NCBI RefSeq assembly: GCF_014898055.3 | Contig: NW_023605083.1 | Coordinates: 92,281,483-92,345,482, forward strand | DNA length: 64,000 nt | Direction: 5' to 3' | Source: Talpa occidentalis | Lineage: Eukaryota > Chordata > Mammalia > Eulipotyphla > Talpidae | Shown: positions 34,791-47,590 of the stretch, piece after piece | Position numbering within the stretch: the first letter of the stretch is position 1 | Layout of the letters: every line of letters starts with the position of its first letter | Translations under genes and position numbers: made by a program | Notes under the pieces: model-generated | The model's input: only the letters and a program-made list of their open reading frames with translations | The model's database searches: none | Told to the model about the DNA's origin: nothing

Positions 34791-35403
34791 GAGTAAAATC
34801 ACCTGCGATGGGGCTGATGTCACTGAGAAGAATAAACACCTGAGTTCCTAAGGCTGTGGGAGGGAATAGTACCAGACAGAGGCATGACTGGGTTCTCACA
34901 CCAGGGTGGGGAGCCGTAGAAGGGGTGGGGCCTGCACCTTTGGGTAGGGGTGGCAGGTAGATCTTGTCACTCTTTGATCACCTTCTCTCTGTGTCTGGGC
35001 CTTTCTTTCACATTGCTTCCTCTAATATCTTTTTATCAGGGTGTTCGTAACTAACTTTAGCAAATTGTAGAAGCAGCAACATGCTTTGGAGAAAGGACTC
35101 CCCTGCTCCACCTTTATCCTACCCCTGGCAGTTAATATCTTCTCTTCTGCCAGGCCTGCTCTCTTTTAGAGGGACATTAGTTTCTTTTCATAGCAGGGAC
35201 ATTTCCACCGTGATAAACATGAAACTTGGGATGTTTCATTTCTGCATTTCAGTATCCAGGAGTCAAGATTGACCTTTGTGAAATGAACGCTCTTTCATAA
35301 AGCCTAATTTGCTAATTCTGAGAAGAAAATATTTTCCATATATAGACCATAAAACCCCCTTACTGTAATTTTCAAAGTAGACATTAAGATCTGTTGTATT
35401 ATA

Positions 35404-35676
35404 GGGCCTCCCCTGGTGGTGCAGGTGGTTGAGCACCGCCCTGTGAAGCTGTCCACAGCCTCTGCAGTGCTAGTTCGATCCCAGCCGGCCGGTGAGGGTC
35501 CCACATGGCGTGGCAGACTTCTCCTGTCGTGCCCGCTGCTCCCCTCAGCAGTGTATTTCATCAGTCTGCCTGTTCTGTTCCCCACTCTGTCTCTGGTGAA
35601 TCCTCTCACCCTCCCACACATCTGGTCTGCACCCCGGTTCTTGTATAAATAAATAAATAAATCTCTAAAAAAGAAA
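35404..35676 (+). mobile_element. SINE, T subtype with G-like head
   Basis: Head CCTCCCCTGGTGGTGCAGGTGGTTGAGC mixes both subtypes (partial string). Perfect 15-bp duplication ATCTGTTGTATTATA (35389-35403, 35677-35691). Confidence 0.92.
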
Positions 35677-36329
35677 ATCTGTTGTATTATATACGAATTG
35701 ATGAAAAACTGCACAAAGTTTCCCCTGAAACCTCTTGGACTGGTCTTTTTCTCCATATTAGGTTGTAATTGTAAATGATTAGGCTCTTGTTCTTAGTTAA
35801 ACAACAGTCACCAGACAAGTGACCTTTAGAGAAGCATCCTTATATTCTAGGTTAGCTGTAGCTGGCATCCTAGGTAGTTCCACCACTCAAAGTCCCAAAT
35901 GTCATCATGTCATCAGTTAATGGGCGTTTAGAGATATGAAGTTGAAAAGATTGTAGGGTGGAAATTTTACATCTGTGGAACGAGCATATATGTGTTTACA
36001 GGAGGGAATAACATCAGATTGAGCTAATGAGGGAGTCACAGCAGGAGGAATTCTTATGATCTATGCCACAGAATTGGGGTGCCCTCCTCTTGAAGCTTAC
36101 TGACATCAGAAAGCCCATGTCACTCTTGTATCAGCCAGGTACCTTGGCTGAAAGGCTAGATGTTAAAAAGATTCTAAAGCTCTAGACATAAGAAAATCAT
36201 TTGCAAAAAATTTTGAGAAAATTATCTTACCTTCAGTTTGGATTCATTATTTTATCAACTTAATTTAAAAATTTTACCTTAAATAATAAAAAATACAGAG
36301 AACAAAATAGGGAAGAATGAATGAGAATT

Positions 36330-36820
36330 ACCTGTGGTCTCACCTGCTAGACATGACCAGTGGTAACATCATTTTGGTGTCTATCTTCTAGACTTTTTCT
36401 ATGTACAATGTATGTATATTTTTCTGTTTTACAAAGGTGGGATCATGTTATACATATTGTTAACTACTGTATTCATTTAATTGCATATTGTGACATCTTT
36501 CATTATTTATATTCTTCTGCAACATCATTACCAATTGTGTTTGTATATTGTGTGGCTAACACATTCTCCCACTTACCTGATCTTTTCATCTAAGGTTGTC
36601 ATAAATTTTTGCTCAGTAGTGTTTTGATGAACATCCTCATGGATAAGTCTTTATATGTGTCCTTGATATTTCTCTTCAGGTCAATTCCTAGGAAAGGCTG
36701 AATCACAAATGTTGCATATTTTTCAGTTTTTGATTCATGCCTACCAGGAAAACTCACACCTACTTACACCCTTTTGGCAATCACATACCAGAATGTTGGC
36801 TTCTCTGTGATTTCATCTGC
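36330..36820 (-). mobile_element. Old LINE-1 fragment
   Basis: GGTGGGATCATGTTATACAT, GACATCTTTCATTATTTATA and TCAATTCCTAGGAAAGGCTG follow the order of an ancient inverse L1 3' end. A SINE follows directly at 36842. Confidence 0.55.
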
Positions 36821-36841
36821 ACTTTGTAATCTAATATTTTA

Positions 36842-37083
36842 AGATTTATTTATTTATGCATATAAGAACTGGGATACAGGCCAGGGTGGGGGCGGGTGAG
36901 AGGATTTACCAGAGTGGGGAACAGAACAGCTATACTGAAATACACTGCTGAGAGGGACAGTGGGCGAGACAGGAAAGGTCTGCTGTGCCATATGTGTTAG
37001 CTTCCTTGCAAGGGATTGAACTCGGGCTGTGGATGGCTTCATAGTGCTGAGACTTAACCCCTTGAGCCATCAGGGAGGCCCCC
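36842..37083 (-). mobile_element. SINE, T subtype, internally shortened
   Basis: Perfect 17-bp duplication TGTAATCTAATATTTTA (36825-36841, 37084-37100). Two short internal deletions. Confidence 0.92.
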
Positions 37084-37099
37084 TGTAATCTAATATTTT

Positions 37100-39250
37100 A
37101 AAACTGCAAACATTCCTTGGATGAAATATGGAATTCTTTTTTGCTGTTTCATTTTGAATGTTTTTGATGAGAATATGATGGAGTATGATAGGTTTATTCA
37201 ACAACTACATTTTAAAATTTTGTCAGTTGCTTATTGTTGCTCACTTTTTAACAATGGTTGAGTTCTTTATTAGAGTTCCAAGTAATAGAAGTGCTTCGAT
37301 GAAAGAAAGAGAAGGAGGAATAGCAGAAGAGAGCATATTCTTTGGAATATATCTCAGAACTTGAAAACATTCATTGTTCGTCAACCATGGATAAGTGCCC
37401 ACTACTTTCAAGGCACTTCCCTAAATGTAAAATGTTGAAAAGTTCTGGATAACATTTTGCTTCTGAAATACTTCCTTATTTTCTGTTTCCCTTCAATTTC
37501 CCCTCTTTACTGTAAGCTTGTTTGATTAACTGCTCTATCACTGTGGCCTAGAACAGTACCAGGCACTCGGTAACATCTGTTGAATGGTTGAATACGTGAC
37601 CTTTCCGTCTGGTAAAGTTGATTCATTGGCTTACCTGGTAATGGGAATTTATCTGAAATTGCCTGATACAATCAGTTCAGGTTGGTAAGAAACATTCCAT
37701 TTTTTCCAAGCTCTGGCATTTTATTAGCATGGTTTTGGGAGTAGGTAAAATCAGTGCCACCTTCTCTGTGGAAAGGTATGTGAGCAGATACTGCATTTGT
37801 CTAGGGACAGTCACACTGTTTATGTTGGTGTGATGTCAACAGCCCTTAGGGTTGCCAGGTGTTAACCAAATTAGCAGTTAGCAGCGCCCAGACATCCTTT
37901 TCTGTGGAGGCAACTCCACTCTGCAGCTCACTCTGGGGTGGGGGCCAGGGCTGACAGTGAAGACGGTAGCTTGAGAGAGCTGAGGCTCTGAAGCCAGGAA
38001 GACCACACAGCTGCAGATAGTTCCAGAACAGAAAGAAGCCCACTGTTCAGGTAGGCTGCTGGGAAAGAAATTGGGCTAGCTCCAAGATATTCATGGGTTC
38101 TTTCAGCTTCCATTAACAGGGGATAAAAGTCTAGGAAGAGACTTTTGCCACTTCATCTCTCCCCAGTCCCCACCATAAGGATGAGAATTGTTAGTCACTA
38201 TTTCTAGTACTATTTACTAATCACTATTTCTGTCAGGGGAGGACACTGACAGGAGGCCTATTGAAGCCTCACATCTCATTTTTCTCACCTGCAAGAGCCA
38301 CTTTTCAATAAGCTACACCTGGAGGGCTGCGGTAAGTGAAGCACCTGACTGACAAACAGTCCTAGGCCAGAAGCAGGCCGCATTTTTAATCAGGAACAAT
38401 GGAAAGGGAAGGAACTGGAAGGAGGTTTGGAACCGCATAGGAAAGTCATTATAGTAAATTCCTGCTTTTCTGTTAACTTATAGTGAACTGGAGCTTGACA
38501 TTTAGGGGACAAATTCCAACAGAAGGGGTGAGGTTTGGGACCCTGAATAGCTACAAGGATATAATAAAAACAACAAATGCAACTTTCTTTTCCCTTTGAG
38601 GTGGTACAGGCTGGGCTGTTTATGGCTGCCTGAGTCAAGGGTCAGAGACCAACCAGAAGTTAGTATTTTTGTATCAATCATGAACCTCTTACCACTCCTT
38701 ATTTTGGAAGGGGAAATTTCTCACCTGGCTGAAGACTGGGGTTCTCTAGACTATTTGGCGAGTCATTCATCCAGCTGCTATTCATTGACTGCCCCTGTGA
38801 AGCCAGGCGAGATGATAGAAAGCAAGATCAATCTCTCTATTTAAGGAAACTGCACATCTTTTTTACATTCTCAGTTTCACATCTCCATTGAATTTTATAT
38901 AGCAGCCCTTTATCTTAAGGGCCTTGACAACTTTACAGAAGAAAAGAGTCCATGAATATTAACCCATATTTTTACTCAGGGAAGAGCCCTGCTACATCTT
39001 ATCTTTTTACCCTAGTTATGTTTCTTTAGAATACTGTTGTAATCTGACAGAAATAAAGTTGTCTGTTTATTGTCTATCTTCTCCATTAGACTTAAGCTCC
39101 ATGGGGTGGGATGAGTGAGAATGTGCTTTTTATAGTTAATTATAAGGTTGAATTCCCAAGGTCTAGGACAGTGTTGAGTACAGAGGCGCTCTAAAGTCAA
39201 AGCTGACGAAGGAAAGACTTTCCTCTCTATAAAACCAGTTCTCATATTAA
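37100..39250. other. Intergenic sequence with no recognised feature
   Basis: I see no exon, young repeat or clear fossil here beyond weak old-repeat text. Confidence 0.4.
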
Positions 39251-39270
39251 GGTCCAAGTGCATATTTTTT

Positions 39271-39538
39271 TTTTTAAAGATTTATTTATTTATACAAGCA
39301 CTGGGTACAGTCAGAAGCGCGGGAGGGTGAGAGAATTCACCAGAGCCAGAGCGGGGAGCAGAGCAGGCAGGACGACCGAAGTACACTGCTGAGGGGAGCA
39401 GCGGGCGGCAGGAGAGGTCTGGGGCCATGTGGGACCCTCCTCTGGTGGCCGGGGAGCAGCCGGGGATCGAACCGGCGCTGCAAAGGCTGCGGGCAGCTTC
39501 GCAACCCAGCGCTCAACCGCTGCGCCACCGGGGAGGCC
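39271..39538 (-). mobile_element. SINE, G subtype
   Basis: Flanks CAAGTGCATATTTTTT on both sides. Near-consensus B box (GGATCGAACCGG on the plus strand). Confidence 0.92.
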
Positions 39539-39892
39539 CAAGTGCATATTTTTTTAATTAAAAAACTTTTTATTATTACTATTTTAAATAGTAATAGTAA
39601 AATTTTACTAATTTTAATTTCAAAAGCAAAAGATGTTGCTTTGGGGAAGGTAGGTGCTATAGACTGGGTTTAAGATTTGGGCTAGAGAAAAGTCATAATT
39701 GCCTATGACACAAATCCCAGTTCTTTGTAATTTGCCATCCCCTAAACTCATCTTTTATACCAGTGAATATCTCCTCTAGATGTGGTGATAATCTTCCAAA
39801 TTGGGAAGATTTTCCAGAATCTTCTAGAAAGTGCTATAAAAATTATATTGAAGTTATAACCTCTAAACCATGGATTCATTCCTTCACTTTTT

Positions 39893-40172
39893 TTTTTAAT
39901 AGAGGCATGTTTTATTTTTTTATTTATTTATTTGTTTGTTTGTTTGTTTATACATGCACTGGGTACAGTCAGAAGCACGGGAGGGTGAGAGAATTCACCA
40001 GAGCCAGAGCGGGGAGCAGAGCAGGCAGAAGGACCGAAGTACACTGCTGAGGGGAGCAGCGGGCGGCAGGAGAGGTCTGCACGCCATGTGGGACCCTCCT
40101 CCGGTGGCCTGGGAGCAGCTGGGGATCAAACCGGCGCCGCAGAGGCTGCGCGCTGCGCCACCGGGGAGGCCC
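39893..40172 (-). mobile_element. SINE, G subtype, A-box region deleted
   Basis: Duplication TCATTCCTTCACTTTT. At about 40150 some 26 bases between two GCTGCG/CGCTGCG motifs are missing, removing part of the internal polymerase III promoter. Confidence 0.91.
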
Positions 40173-40194
40173 TCATTCCTTCACTTTTATAGAA

Positions 40195-40960
40195 GCATGT
40201 TAAATGAGTGTTTGTTAAGTGGCCGTTGCTGGAGGATATTGGGAAAATCAGCATTGGCCCTGAACTCAGTGAGCTTTGGTTGCTTAGTGGGAGCTCAGTT
40301 ACCTCCATGACCAAAATTCTCTGTTCAGTAAGTCTCCTGTGAACTGTGTGGGGCTCTACTGAGCTCAGAGGAAGGAACACACACTTTGGGGCCTTAGTGT
40401 GAGGGAAGGCTTCCTGGAGGAGGTTGCATGTGAATGAGACATAAAATGCAAAGAGGAAGATGGGCTGGCCAAGTCTAGGGAGGAGCTGTACTGCACAGGG
40501 TAGTGGGACTCAAAGCTCTATAGAGGAAGGCAACTGTTCATTTGGTGGAGGATCCAGTTAGACCCGGATAGGTGAGCTGTAGGATATAGAAGTTGGCTGG
40601 AGTTGCTATGGAAGGGTCTTGAATGCAGAAAATGTAGTTTGTACTTTATTACAAAGGCAACAGGATACCAAAACAAGTTTTGGAGCCAGGGATGTCCTGT
40701 ACACAGCCAGGGATTTTAGAAAGTTATTTTGATGGTTGTGTGGACTGCTGGACTGGAACAAAAAGACATTTGAGGGAGAGAAATTTGGGAAGGGAGGGGC
40801 AGATAAATAGAAGACTTTCAACTGAGATAGGGAAAATACTGAGAAATGAATGGATTTATTTAAAAGAGCTTATGAAGGGAAAGTCTTTGGGGCTTTGTGA
40901 CCATGTGAATGAAACAAAGGCTGGGAAGAGGATAATTAAGGATGATTTGAAGAGGACTTT
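40195..40960 (+). mobile_element. L2 fragment
   Basis: GAAGGCTTCCTGGAGGAGGT, GAGACATAAAATGCAAAGAG and AAAGCTTATGAAGG-type text in L2 order. Diverged; no open frame. Confidence 0.5.
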
Positions 40961-41100
40961 GTGTCTCAGTGACTAGATAAGAAATAATATCATTTGCAGA
41001 AACATGAAAATAGTTTTGGAAGTTTTAGTTGAGGCAAAATGAGGGTCCATTTCAGGTTCATTTATTTATTTGTATTTGTAATTACTGAAAGAAAACAGAT

Positions 41101-41509
41101 CTAAAATCTGTTCTGGAAGAATCATTTGTTTTTGCTGGTCTTGTACCTCTTCTTGAACTTAACCTTGGCCTCTTGTCGGGCCTTGCATTTAAGAGCAGGA
41201 TCTCTGAAGACATCCTATTGATGACAGTTTTGTCCAACGGAATATCCACAGAATATCTTGTGGGCACAAGGTAATTGTAGTTATAAACTTTCACAAAAGA
41301 CTTAATCTTTAACCTTTTGGCTTTTTCTTCTCACCCACAGTAGCTGTCACTTTGTGGGGATAGTGATAATGATCAAGTCCTGCTACCAGAGCATGACTGT
41401 TAGGTGGTCTGAGGTGCCATCATCAATGTACTTCACAATGACTGCTTGGGTCCAGATAGCATCTTGTCAGGACCAGCACCACCTTCCCAGGTTTCATGAA
41501 CTTGCCCAT
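41101..41509 (-). pseudogene. RPL27 processed pseudogene
   Basis: The minus strand reads MGKFMKPGKVVLVL from complement 41509 and later [20 protein letters not shown] in another frame, both characteristic of ribosomal protein L27 (eL27, 136 residues). It covers the whole coding length with no intron, so it is a retrocopy. It is dead: a one-base loss shifts the frame after about residue 19, further indels follow, and the conserved tryptophan near the C-terminus (KNKWFFQ) is TGA. The parental gene lies elsewhere. Confidence 0.93.
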
Positions 41510-41519
41510 TTTGACAGCA

Positions 41520-42810
41520 ACCACTTGGGCCTACAGCCTACTGTAGGTTTAGATATGAAGAGCTGGAGGGGTGGTAGGGCATCTGGTAGACATTTCCTGG
41601 GGGTCCTTAGAAACCAGCCAGCCATTGGGAGTCCTCTTTTCAACCTGATCTGTGTGTCTAAAGCTTAGCAGAAATTATTGGTCATAGGAAAATGGATAGA
41701 TTAGGTTGAATCAAACTTGATTTTGAGGTATCTGCTCACCCAGCTTAATAGAGTTATGTATGCCCCATCTCAGAGATTTCATAGCAAGCTTGTGTGAATG
41801 CGTCATCTTTTGTGAGTGTGTGATGTGGCCAGAGTCCTGCATCCTTATTAGGTCGAGTTTGCATTATTGTCCAGATCTCCCCTAAGGCAGCAGGTCAACC
41901 CAACCCTTCCCAGTGTGGAACCTGCCCTCTGTTTCTCAAGAGTCAGTGTGACAGGGAAGATGTTGGAATGCTTTGTGCAGGCTCCTCGGTACTATGATGT
42001 TGACCCTTTGGACTTGATCTGAGAAAGACCTTGTATTGATCCCATGCCTCAGCCAACCCCTTCCTCATAATTTTGAAAGGTAAAAGAGTAGGGCCACTCT
42101 CACCTTTTCAATATTCACAAAGCTGATTTTGTAACTTCACTCCCACTTTATTTTTCTTGAATGGACACATTAGAAGGTGTGGGACAAGAACTGCTGACTG
42201 TTACTTGCCTCATCCAGCCCCAGGGAAAACGCTGGACAAGGATGAAGGGGATCAGTACAAGGGCTTTTACATCACTGAGAGTCCTGCTAGGCAAAGCCTA
42301 TTCATTAGGATGGGGCCAATGCACCAGTCCAGACAAACACCAGCTCTGGGCCCTGGCTAGATGGGAAACATGGTGGCCTGGAAGATGACGCCAACAATTT
42401 CTGCAGGGCCAGGCCTGCCATTAGGTGACTCAATGTGTTTCCCAGAATTTCCGCCAGGAGGCAGGGACAAGAGCAGCAGCCTTTATTTTTTCCTCTTGGG
42501 CTGGGACTGCCTGTCTTGGCACTAGATCCACAGAAAAGACTCACTTAATCACCTCCCTGCCTGTGATCTCATTGGCCAGCTCACCGCTTCAATCAGGAAA
42601 GAAGATCCTGAAAGAGGGCACCGAATAAGACCTGCTTGGGTTTAAACCCCAGCTCTTCTGGGCTTCACTTTTCCAACATGTACATCATTTTCCAACAGGT
42701 AATAATTCCAGTCTCATAAGCTGCTTATGAGACCAAAGGAAGTAATCTATGCAAAGCATTTCTTGGGTGGCAGTATATAGTGGTTGAAAATGTGATTTCT
42801 GTAGCTCAGA
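41520..42810. other. Intergenic sequence upstream of NDEL1, nothing recognised
   Basis: Unique-looking DNA between the RPL27 retrocopy and a MIR. Short frames only. Confidence 0.4.
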
Positions 42811-42819
42811 CAGTCCAGA

Positions 42820-43020
42820 CTGGTTGGGTTTGAATCTCGAATCCTCTTTTTTTCTAGTCCGAGTGACTTTGGGCAACTTCATCTTGCTGAGTCTCAGTTT
42901 CCTCATTTGTAAAATAATAACAATATCTATCTCATAGAGTCAGCTTGAGGATTAAATTATGCAAACCACAATTGACAATCTACACAAATGGTACAATAGA
43001 AATGAACTACTCATTATTAC
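42820..43020 (-). mobile_element. MIR
   Basis: GTGACTTTGGGCAACTTCAT, GTCTCAGTTTCCTCATTTGT, ATCTATCTCATAGAGTCAGC. Confidence 0.7.
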
Positions 43021-43554
43021 TGTCATGATTTTTCCAACTCTACATCCTTCAGAGTTTAGATGAAGGTGCCATCCTTCCCACAAACCCCCATTAATCACAT
43101 CTCTGATCTTCATTGATTTAGACACCCCTTAAATCCATCTTGCATAGTTTGTTTATGTCCATTCCCTCAAAAATGTAACTCCCTTCCCAGGCTCACATTG
43201 CTCTCACCTTGAGAGCAGCTTTACTTACTGACATCGGAATTACATTGCACATGACACAGCAAAAGTTCTCAAAATTGCTTTTAAAAACACCTCTGTTTCT
43301 TCAAGTTTCCCTGAGCAATTCCCCATCCTGTTTTTCCCCTTTCTGAGATAGGCTTTCCCTCCCAGGCCTTCTTCTCTCAGTTCCCTTGGGGGGAGTGTGT
43401 GTGTATATGTTTATATGTATATTCATAGAATTCGTATATGTGTATATATAATGGATTCCATTCGTTGGGAGCCACAGGGGGATGAAAACACATTTATATA
43501 AATGTACCCTTAGTTATATAAACTATGTAAATGGAAATGAGGTGCTCTCAACGA

Positions 43555-43690
43555 ATACAGGTATTTATTCAACAAATACTCTGTGTCCGGGATCAAGTTG
43601 TCTGTTGGGATAAGCAGGCATGAAGTTCTAGCTCTCACGGAACATACATTCTACTGGAGGAAGACAAGCACAGAATTTCAGGCAGTGGGC
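43555..43690 (+). mobile_element. L2 3' end fragment
   Basis: GGTATTTATTCAACAAATAC then ATGAAGTTCTAGCTCTCACG and ACATTCTACTGGAGGAAGAC. Confidence 0.55.
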
Positions 43691-43889
43691 GCGCCGTTAT
43701 AAATAACAAATACAGGACGGATCGGTACTCTATTGGGTAGCGCTGGGGGCGGACTCGTTGGTGAAATCTGGGCACAGATTCATTTTATAAATGGGAAACC
43801 TAGAAAACAGACACTTGAAGGGCTGTGACGGCTGAAAAACTGGGCGGCAGGCGCTCCTCTGCAATTGTGCCACTTTCACGAAAGGCAAA

Positions 43890-44690
43890 GCGCTTATTCG
43901 GCTAAACCCGCAAGGCCGAAGCCCGCACGTCACCGGGTGCGGGGGCGCTTGCGCAGAAGACGGCCGCCAGTCTGACGTTAGCACGCCGGGCTCGACCCCG
44001 CCCCCTGGGAGGCCAAGGTCGCCGCAGCCCCGCCTAGGCCCTCCGTGCCCTTGTGCGCATGCTCCGAGCCCCGCCCCCGTGCGTCACAGAATGGCTCTGA
44101 CACCCCGGCGGCTCCTGACGTGTCGGGGAGGAGCCGGGCGCTGAGGTGCGGGGAGTGGAGCTCTGGGCTGCGGAGGGGAGCGGAGCTGAGCGCCTGGGCG
44201 GACCTGGCCAGGTCAGCAGAGTAGAGACGCCGGTGGAGCGGCGGCGAACATGCGTTTTTGACACTTTGGAGGTGAGCGTGCGGTGCGGGGCCGCTCCCCA
44301 GGGGCCCAGGCTCGGCCAGCGACGCCGAGGCCTGTCCCCGGGGAACCTGCGGGGCCAGGGGACCGTGTCTGAGGCCCGACCGGACCGGGCCGGCGCTGGT
44401 TCTGGGGAGGCTAGTTCGGAGGCAACTGTTTCAACCGCTCTAACTGTCCCCTCCCGGACTTGGTCCGAGACGTGGCCCACCGGGGGCGCCTGGAACGGAG
44501 CTAGTGCAGCGGCCTCCGGAGGATGTGCTCGCGCCCGGGGGTGGGGTGAGGGACGGCGGGGACGGAGGGCGGAACGTGGCACCGTGGGCTCGGGCGCTGG
44601 TGGCGCAAGGAGTGGTTCAGTTGGAGGTGGCGGTGGTTTGCCCAGCCCGCCGCCTCCGCCCACCAATTCCCTCCTGCTGGCAGGGTAGTT
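43890..44690. promoter_or_regulatory. NDEL1: CpG island and promoter of NDEL1
   Basis: GC- and CpG-rich block over the first exon. It has no TATA box. Visible sites include an NRF1-type GTGCGCATGC (about 44054-44063), a CRE-like TGACGTTA (43973-43980) and several GC boxes (CCGCCCC). The long minus-strand frame across 44034-44666 is a composition artefact. Confidence 0.85.
44110..44271 (+). other. NDEL1: NDEL1 non-coding exon 1
   Basis: The sequence ending AACATGCGTTTTTGACACTTTGGAG is followed by a GTGAGC donor at 44272. Joined to exon 2 (GCTTTCTTGATCATGG) it gives the 5'UTR I remember for mammalian NDEL1. The 3' boundary is firm; the transcription start near 44110 is an estimate. It contains a three-codon upstream reading frame at 44250-44261. 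Intron 1 (44272-51961) is about 7.7 kb. Confidence 0.8.
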
Positions 44691-44699
44691 TGCAGCCGC

Positions 44700-46030
44700 G
44701 TTGAATTTTGAGCTCTCTTGTTTCTCCCTGGGGGCGAGAGCGGAAGCAACCCACCTTGGGCTGTTTTGGCTTTCCCTCGACTACCGGCTCCAAACTGCTA
44801 ATCATCCTTCTTGGAGTTCAGGAAAGTGTCACCAAGCGGGTTCGGGTTGCTCGTGTTCGTCTCTTTATTGCTGGCAAGCAGCGAAGTAATCCTTTAGGTT
44901 TTGAAAGGAAAGCGAGGGTTCTCTCACCACTGTTACATTCCATTTCTGTAGCGCCTTTAAGCATTTCTGGACACTCCTGCTATCCCTTTTGAATCTCATT
45001 ACCCTATGATTGTGCCTAATTTGAGGGGTAGGGAAATTGAGTCCAGGTGGGGTGGGGAGTATTAGTGGTTTATCCTGCGGATTCTACCAACTGGTGGGTG
45101 ACTTCTTTGGATCTGAATATACGTCTCTAGGCTTGCAGTTTTGGTTTCATTTTGAGGGCTTGTTATACTCTTCTTAGCTAGAGAGCAAAGCAGAGAATTC
45201 GACTTGCAAAAATATGCCTGAAACCAGTAGATTTATTCAAATATTTCCCAGCACATTCATTTAGGATAAGAACTGCTAACTCATTTGTAAGAAAAATCCT
45301 ACTTTGAAGCTTATTCATGAGTCTCTGGGTAATTGTTTTGTCTGATAAATTGTGTTGCTCTTAATTCACTTTTGAAATAGGGTAATGGCTTTGCTAAATC
45401 ATGAAGTAGGGTGAAATGCAGCGTTAAGTCATAGATTGAAGAGAAGTAAGGGGGAACTGAATTAGCTATATCTTCTGAATTTTTACTAAAAGTATTATTA
45501 CTATTTAAAAGCAGAGATCATAGGGTACAAAAAAACCTTTGGCTAGCCCTCATTAGTGGTTTACCTGGCCCAAGTAGAAGTCAAATTTTATGAAATGGTA
45601 GTCCTGATTTTTTAAATAAATTGGAGTTGAACAAGGAACACTAAAATAATAGACTTAAATTAAAACTTGGACCTTGATTTTATGACATTTGCAAGACTCA
45701 CTTTAAACCATGGTGAGATTAGCTTGGCTACTAAAGCTTAAAATTACTTTTGACATAACTTTCTGAGCAATTCAGGAGGTAGAAAAAGAAGGTGGATAGG
45801 TCCAAAAGGGAGGCCATATTTGTGCTCAATTTGAAAAAGTTAGAAATTTTTAAGTGTTCTACTTAGGAGAAATAGAATTTGGTTAAAAAGGTACGTATTT
45901 TTACTTACAGTGAGTGAAAGAACTCTCATCCCATTAGACCATTCTACAAGTATGACAAGAAGACAATATATAAAATGGATTTTCTTAAAATTATTTTTAT
46001 TATAACATTTTCAGGTGTAATGACATAAAA
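44700..46030. other. NDEL1 intron 1, 5' part
   Basis: AT-rich, no young repeat, no exon seen. Confidence 0.45.
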
Positions 46031-46031
46031 C

Positions 46032-46106
46032 TATGTATTGTGAAATGTATATGTATTGTGAAATGATTTTATATGTATTGTGAAATGTGATATGTATTGT
46101 GAAATG
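46032..46106 (+). repeat. Four tandem copies of an ATGTATTGTGAAATG unit
   Basis: The 15-base core recurs four times with 1-7 base spacers, giving periods of 16-22. In NDEL1 intron 1; no known family recognised. Confidence 0.85.
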
Positions 46107-46884
46107 GTCACACAATAGATCTAGTTAAAAAAAAAATGGATTTTCTAACCATTATATAGTTTTCTTGTAAATGTATTCTGGGCAGGCTGTTTTATATCCA
46201 AGTGAGTTCATTTGTCAGTTGCTAGATATCTGAAGGTCATACACTGTATGATAATGCCCAGTATAAAAGTCATACTTTTGAGATTTACACTTATTATGTG
46301 GTATTGAGGGACAGTTGGGTTGGGGGAAAGAGTATATAATTGTCTGCCTTCCTTTCAGCTTCAGAATATTGTAGATATTATGAAAGCATTGTTTTAGCAG
46401 TGTAGTTTTCTATATTGGCTAACTTTGTAGAGCCTTAATATCTCCAATTACATAGTTTCAAATAACACAGCAAACACACCCTCCCTCTGTAACTTGAAGC
46501 AAACTGAACAAACTGTCTTTAAAACCCCTAAAAAGGTCTTTTGAATATCTGCAGTGGTAGCAAATCTTGTCATTTGTAAAGAATCTGATTTTTGGAAAGG
46601 TTAAGTCTGGTGAGTAAAATTAGAGTACTAAAGTTGGATAATACCATTAGGAAGCAGTAAAATGAGATGTGATCATAAAGAACTTTTTGGTTCTTAATCT
46701 GACTGTGCAAAGCAATTCTCTAAGAGGTTTTGAAATGCTTTTAGTAATGTGGTGTATATATTATTAATATATGTATATATTATATATAATTTTAAGGGGT
46801 CATTTGTATATCAAAGATTTTTAAGCATATTTATTTTGTGGTCATACCTCAAAATATGACTAAACTATCAAACTTTATAATTTA

Positions 46885-47080
46885 ATGACATTCATGTGCA
46901 TTTACTATGTACCAGACTCTTTACTAAGTACTTTCCAAATATTAACTCAATCCTCATAAAAACCCTATTTTAATTATTATTCCCATTTTACAAATAGGGA
47001 ACTGGAATACTGAATAAAGTAACTCGCTGAATTCAGACCTTGGAATTTTGGGTCCAGGGTCTGGGCTCTTAACTATGCTC
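46885..47080 (+). mobile_element. MIR in NDEL1 intron 1
   Basis: TTACTATGTACCAGACTCTT, ATTAACTCAATCCTCATAAA, CCCATTTTACAAATAGGGAA. Confidence 0.7.
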
Positions 47081-47298
47081 AGCTGCTCCTAATACTTTTC
47101 CACGGTTAAATACTTTATATTGGTTTATTCTGGAAAAGATGGCCATCTTAGAGGTTTTTCTGCATAGATTATATTGTTTGATGAGTCAATAAGCAAGTTG
47201 TAAAAGTAAAAATTGGAAAATTTGTAGTCAGCATTCAGTTCACATAAAACTAGCAAGAAAATAGAAAAGTGTGTTTGAAATACAAATACATATAATTA

Positions 47299-47590
47299 TT
47301 ATTATTTTTTAAAAAAGATTTATTTATTTGTTTGTTTATACATACAAGCACTGGGTACAGTCAGAAGCACGGGAGGGTGAGAGAATTCACCAGAGCCAGA
47401 GCCGGGAGCAGAGCAGGCAGAAGGACCGAAGTACACTGCTGAGGGGAGCAGCGGACTGCAGGTGAGGTCTGCGCGCCATGTGGGACCCTCCTCCGGTGGC
47501 CAGGGAGCAGCCAGGGATTGAACCGGCCCTGCAGAGGCTGCAGGCAGCTTCGCAACCCAGTGCTCAACCACTGCGCCACCGGGGAGGACC
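47299..47590 (-). mobile_element. SINE, G subtype, in NDEL1 intron 1
   Basis: Perfect 15-bp duplication AAATACATATAATTA (47284-47298, 47591-47605). Confidence 0.92.

Noticed and set aside
44034..44688. 210-codon minus and 180-codon plus frames over NDEL1 exon 1
   Set aside because: Mutually overlapping, low-complexity, and they cross the non-coding exon and donor site of NDEL1.
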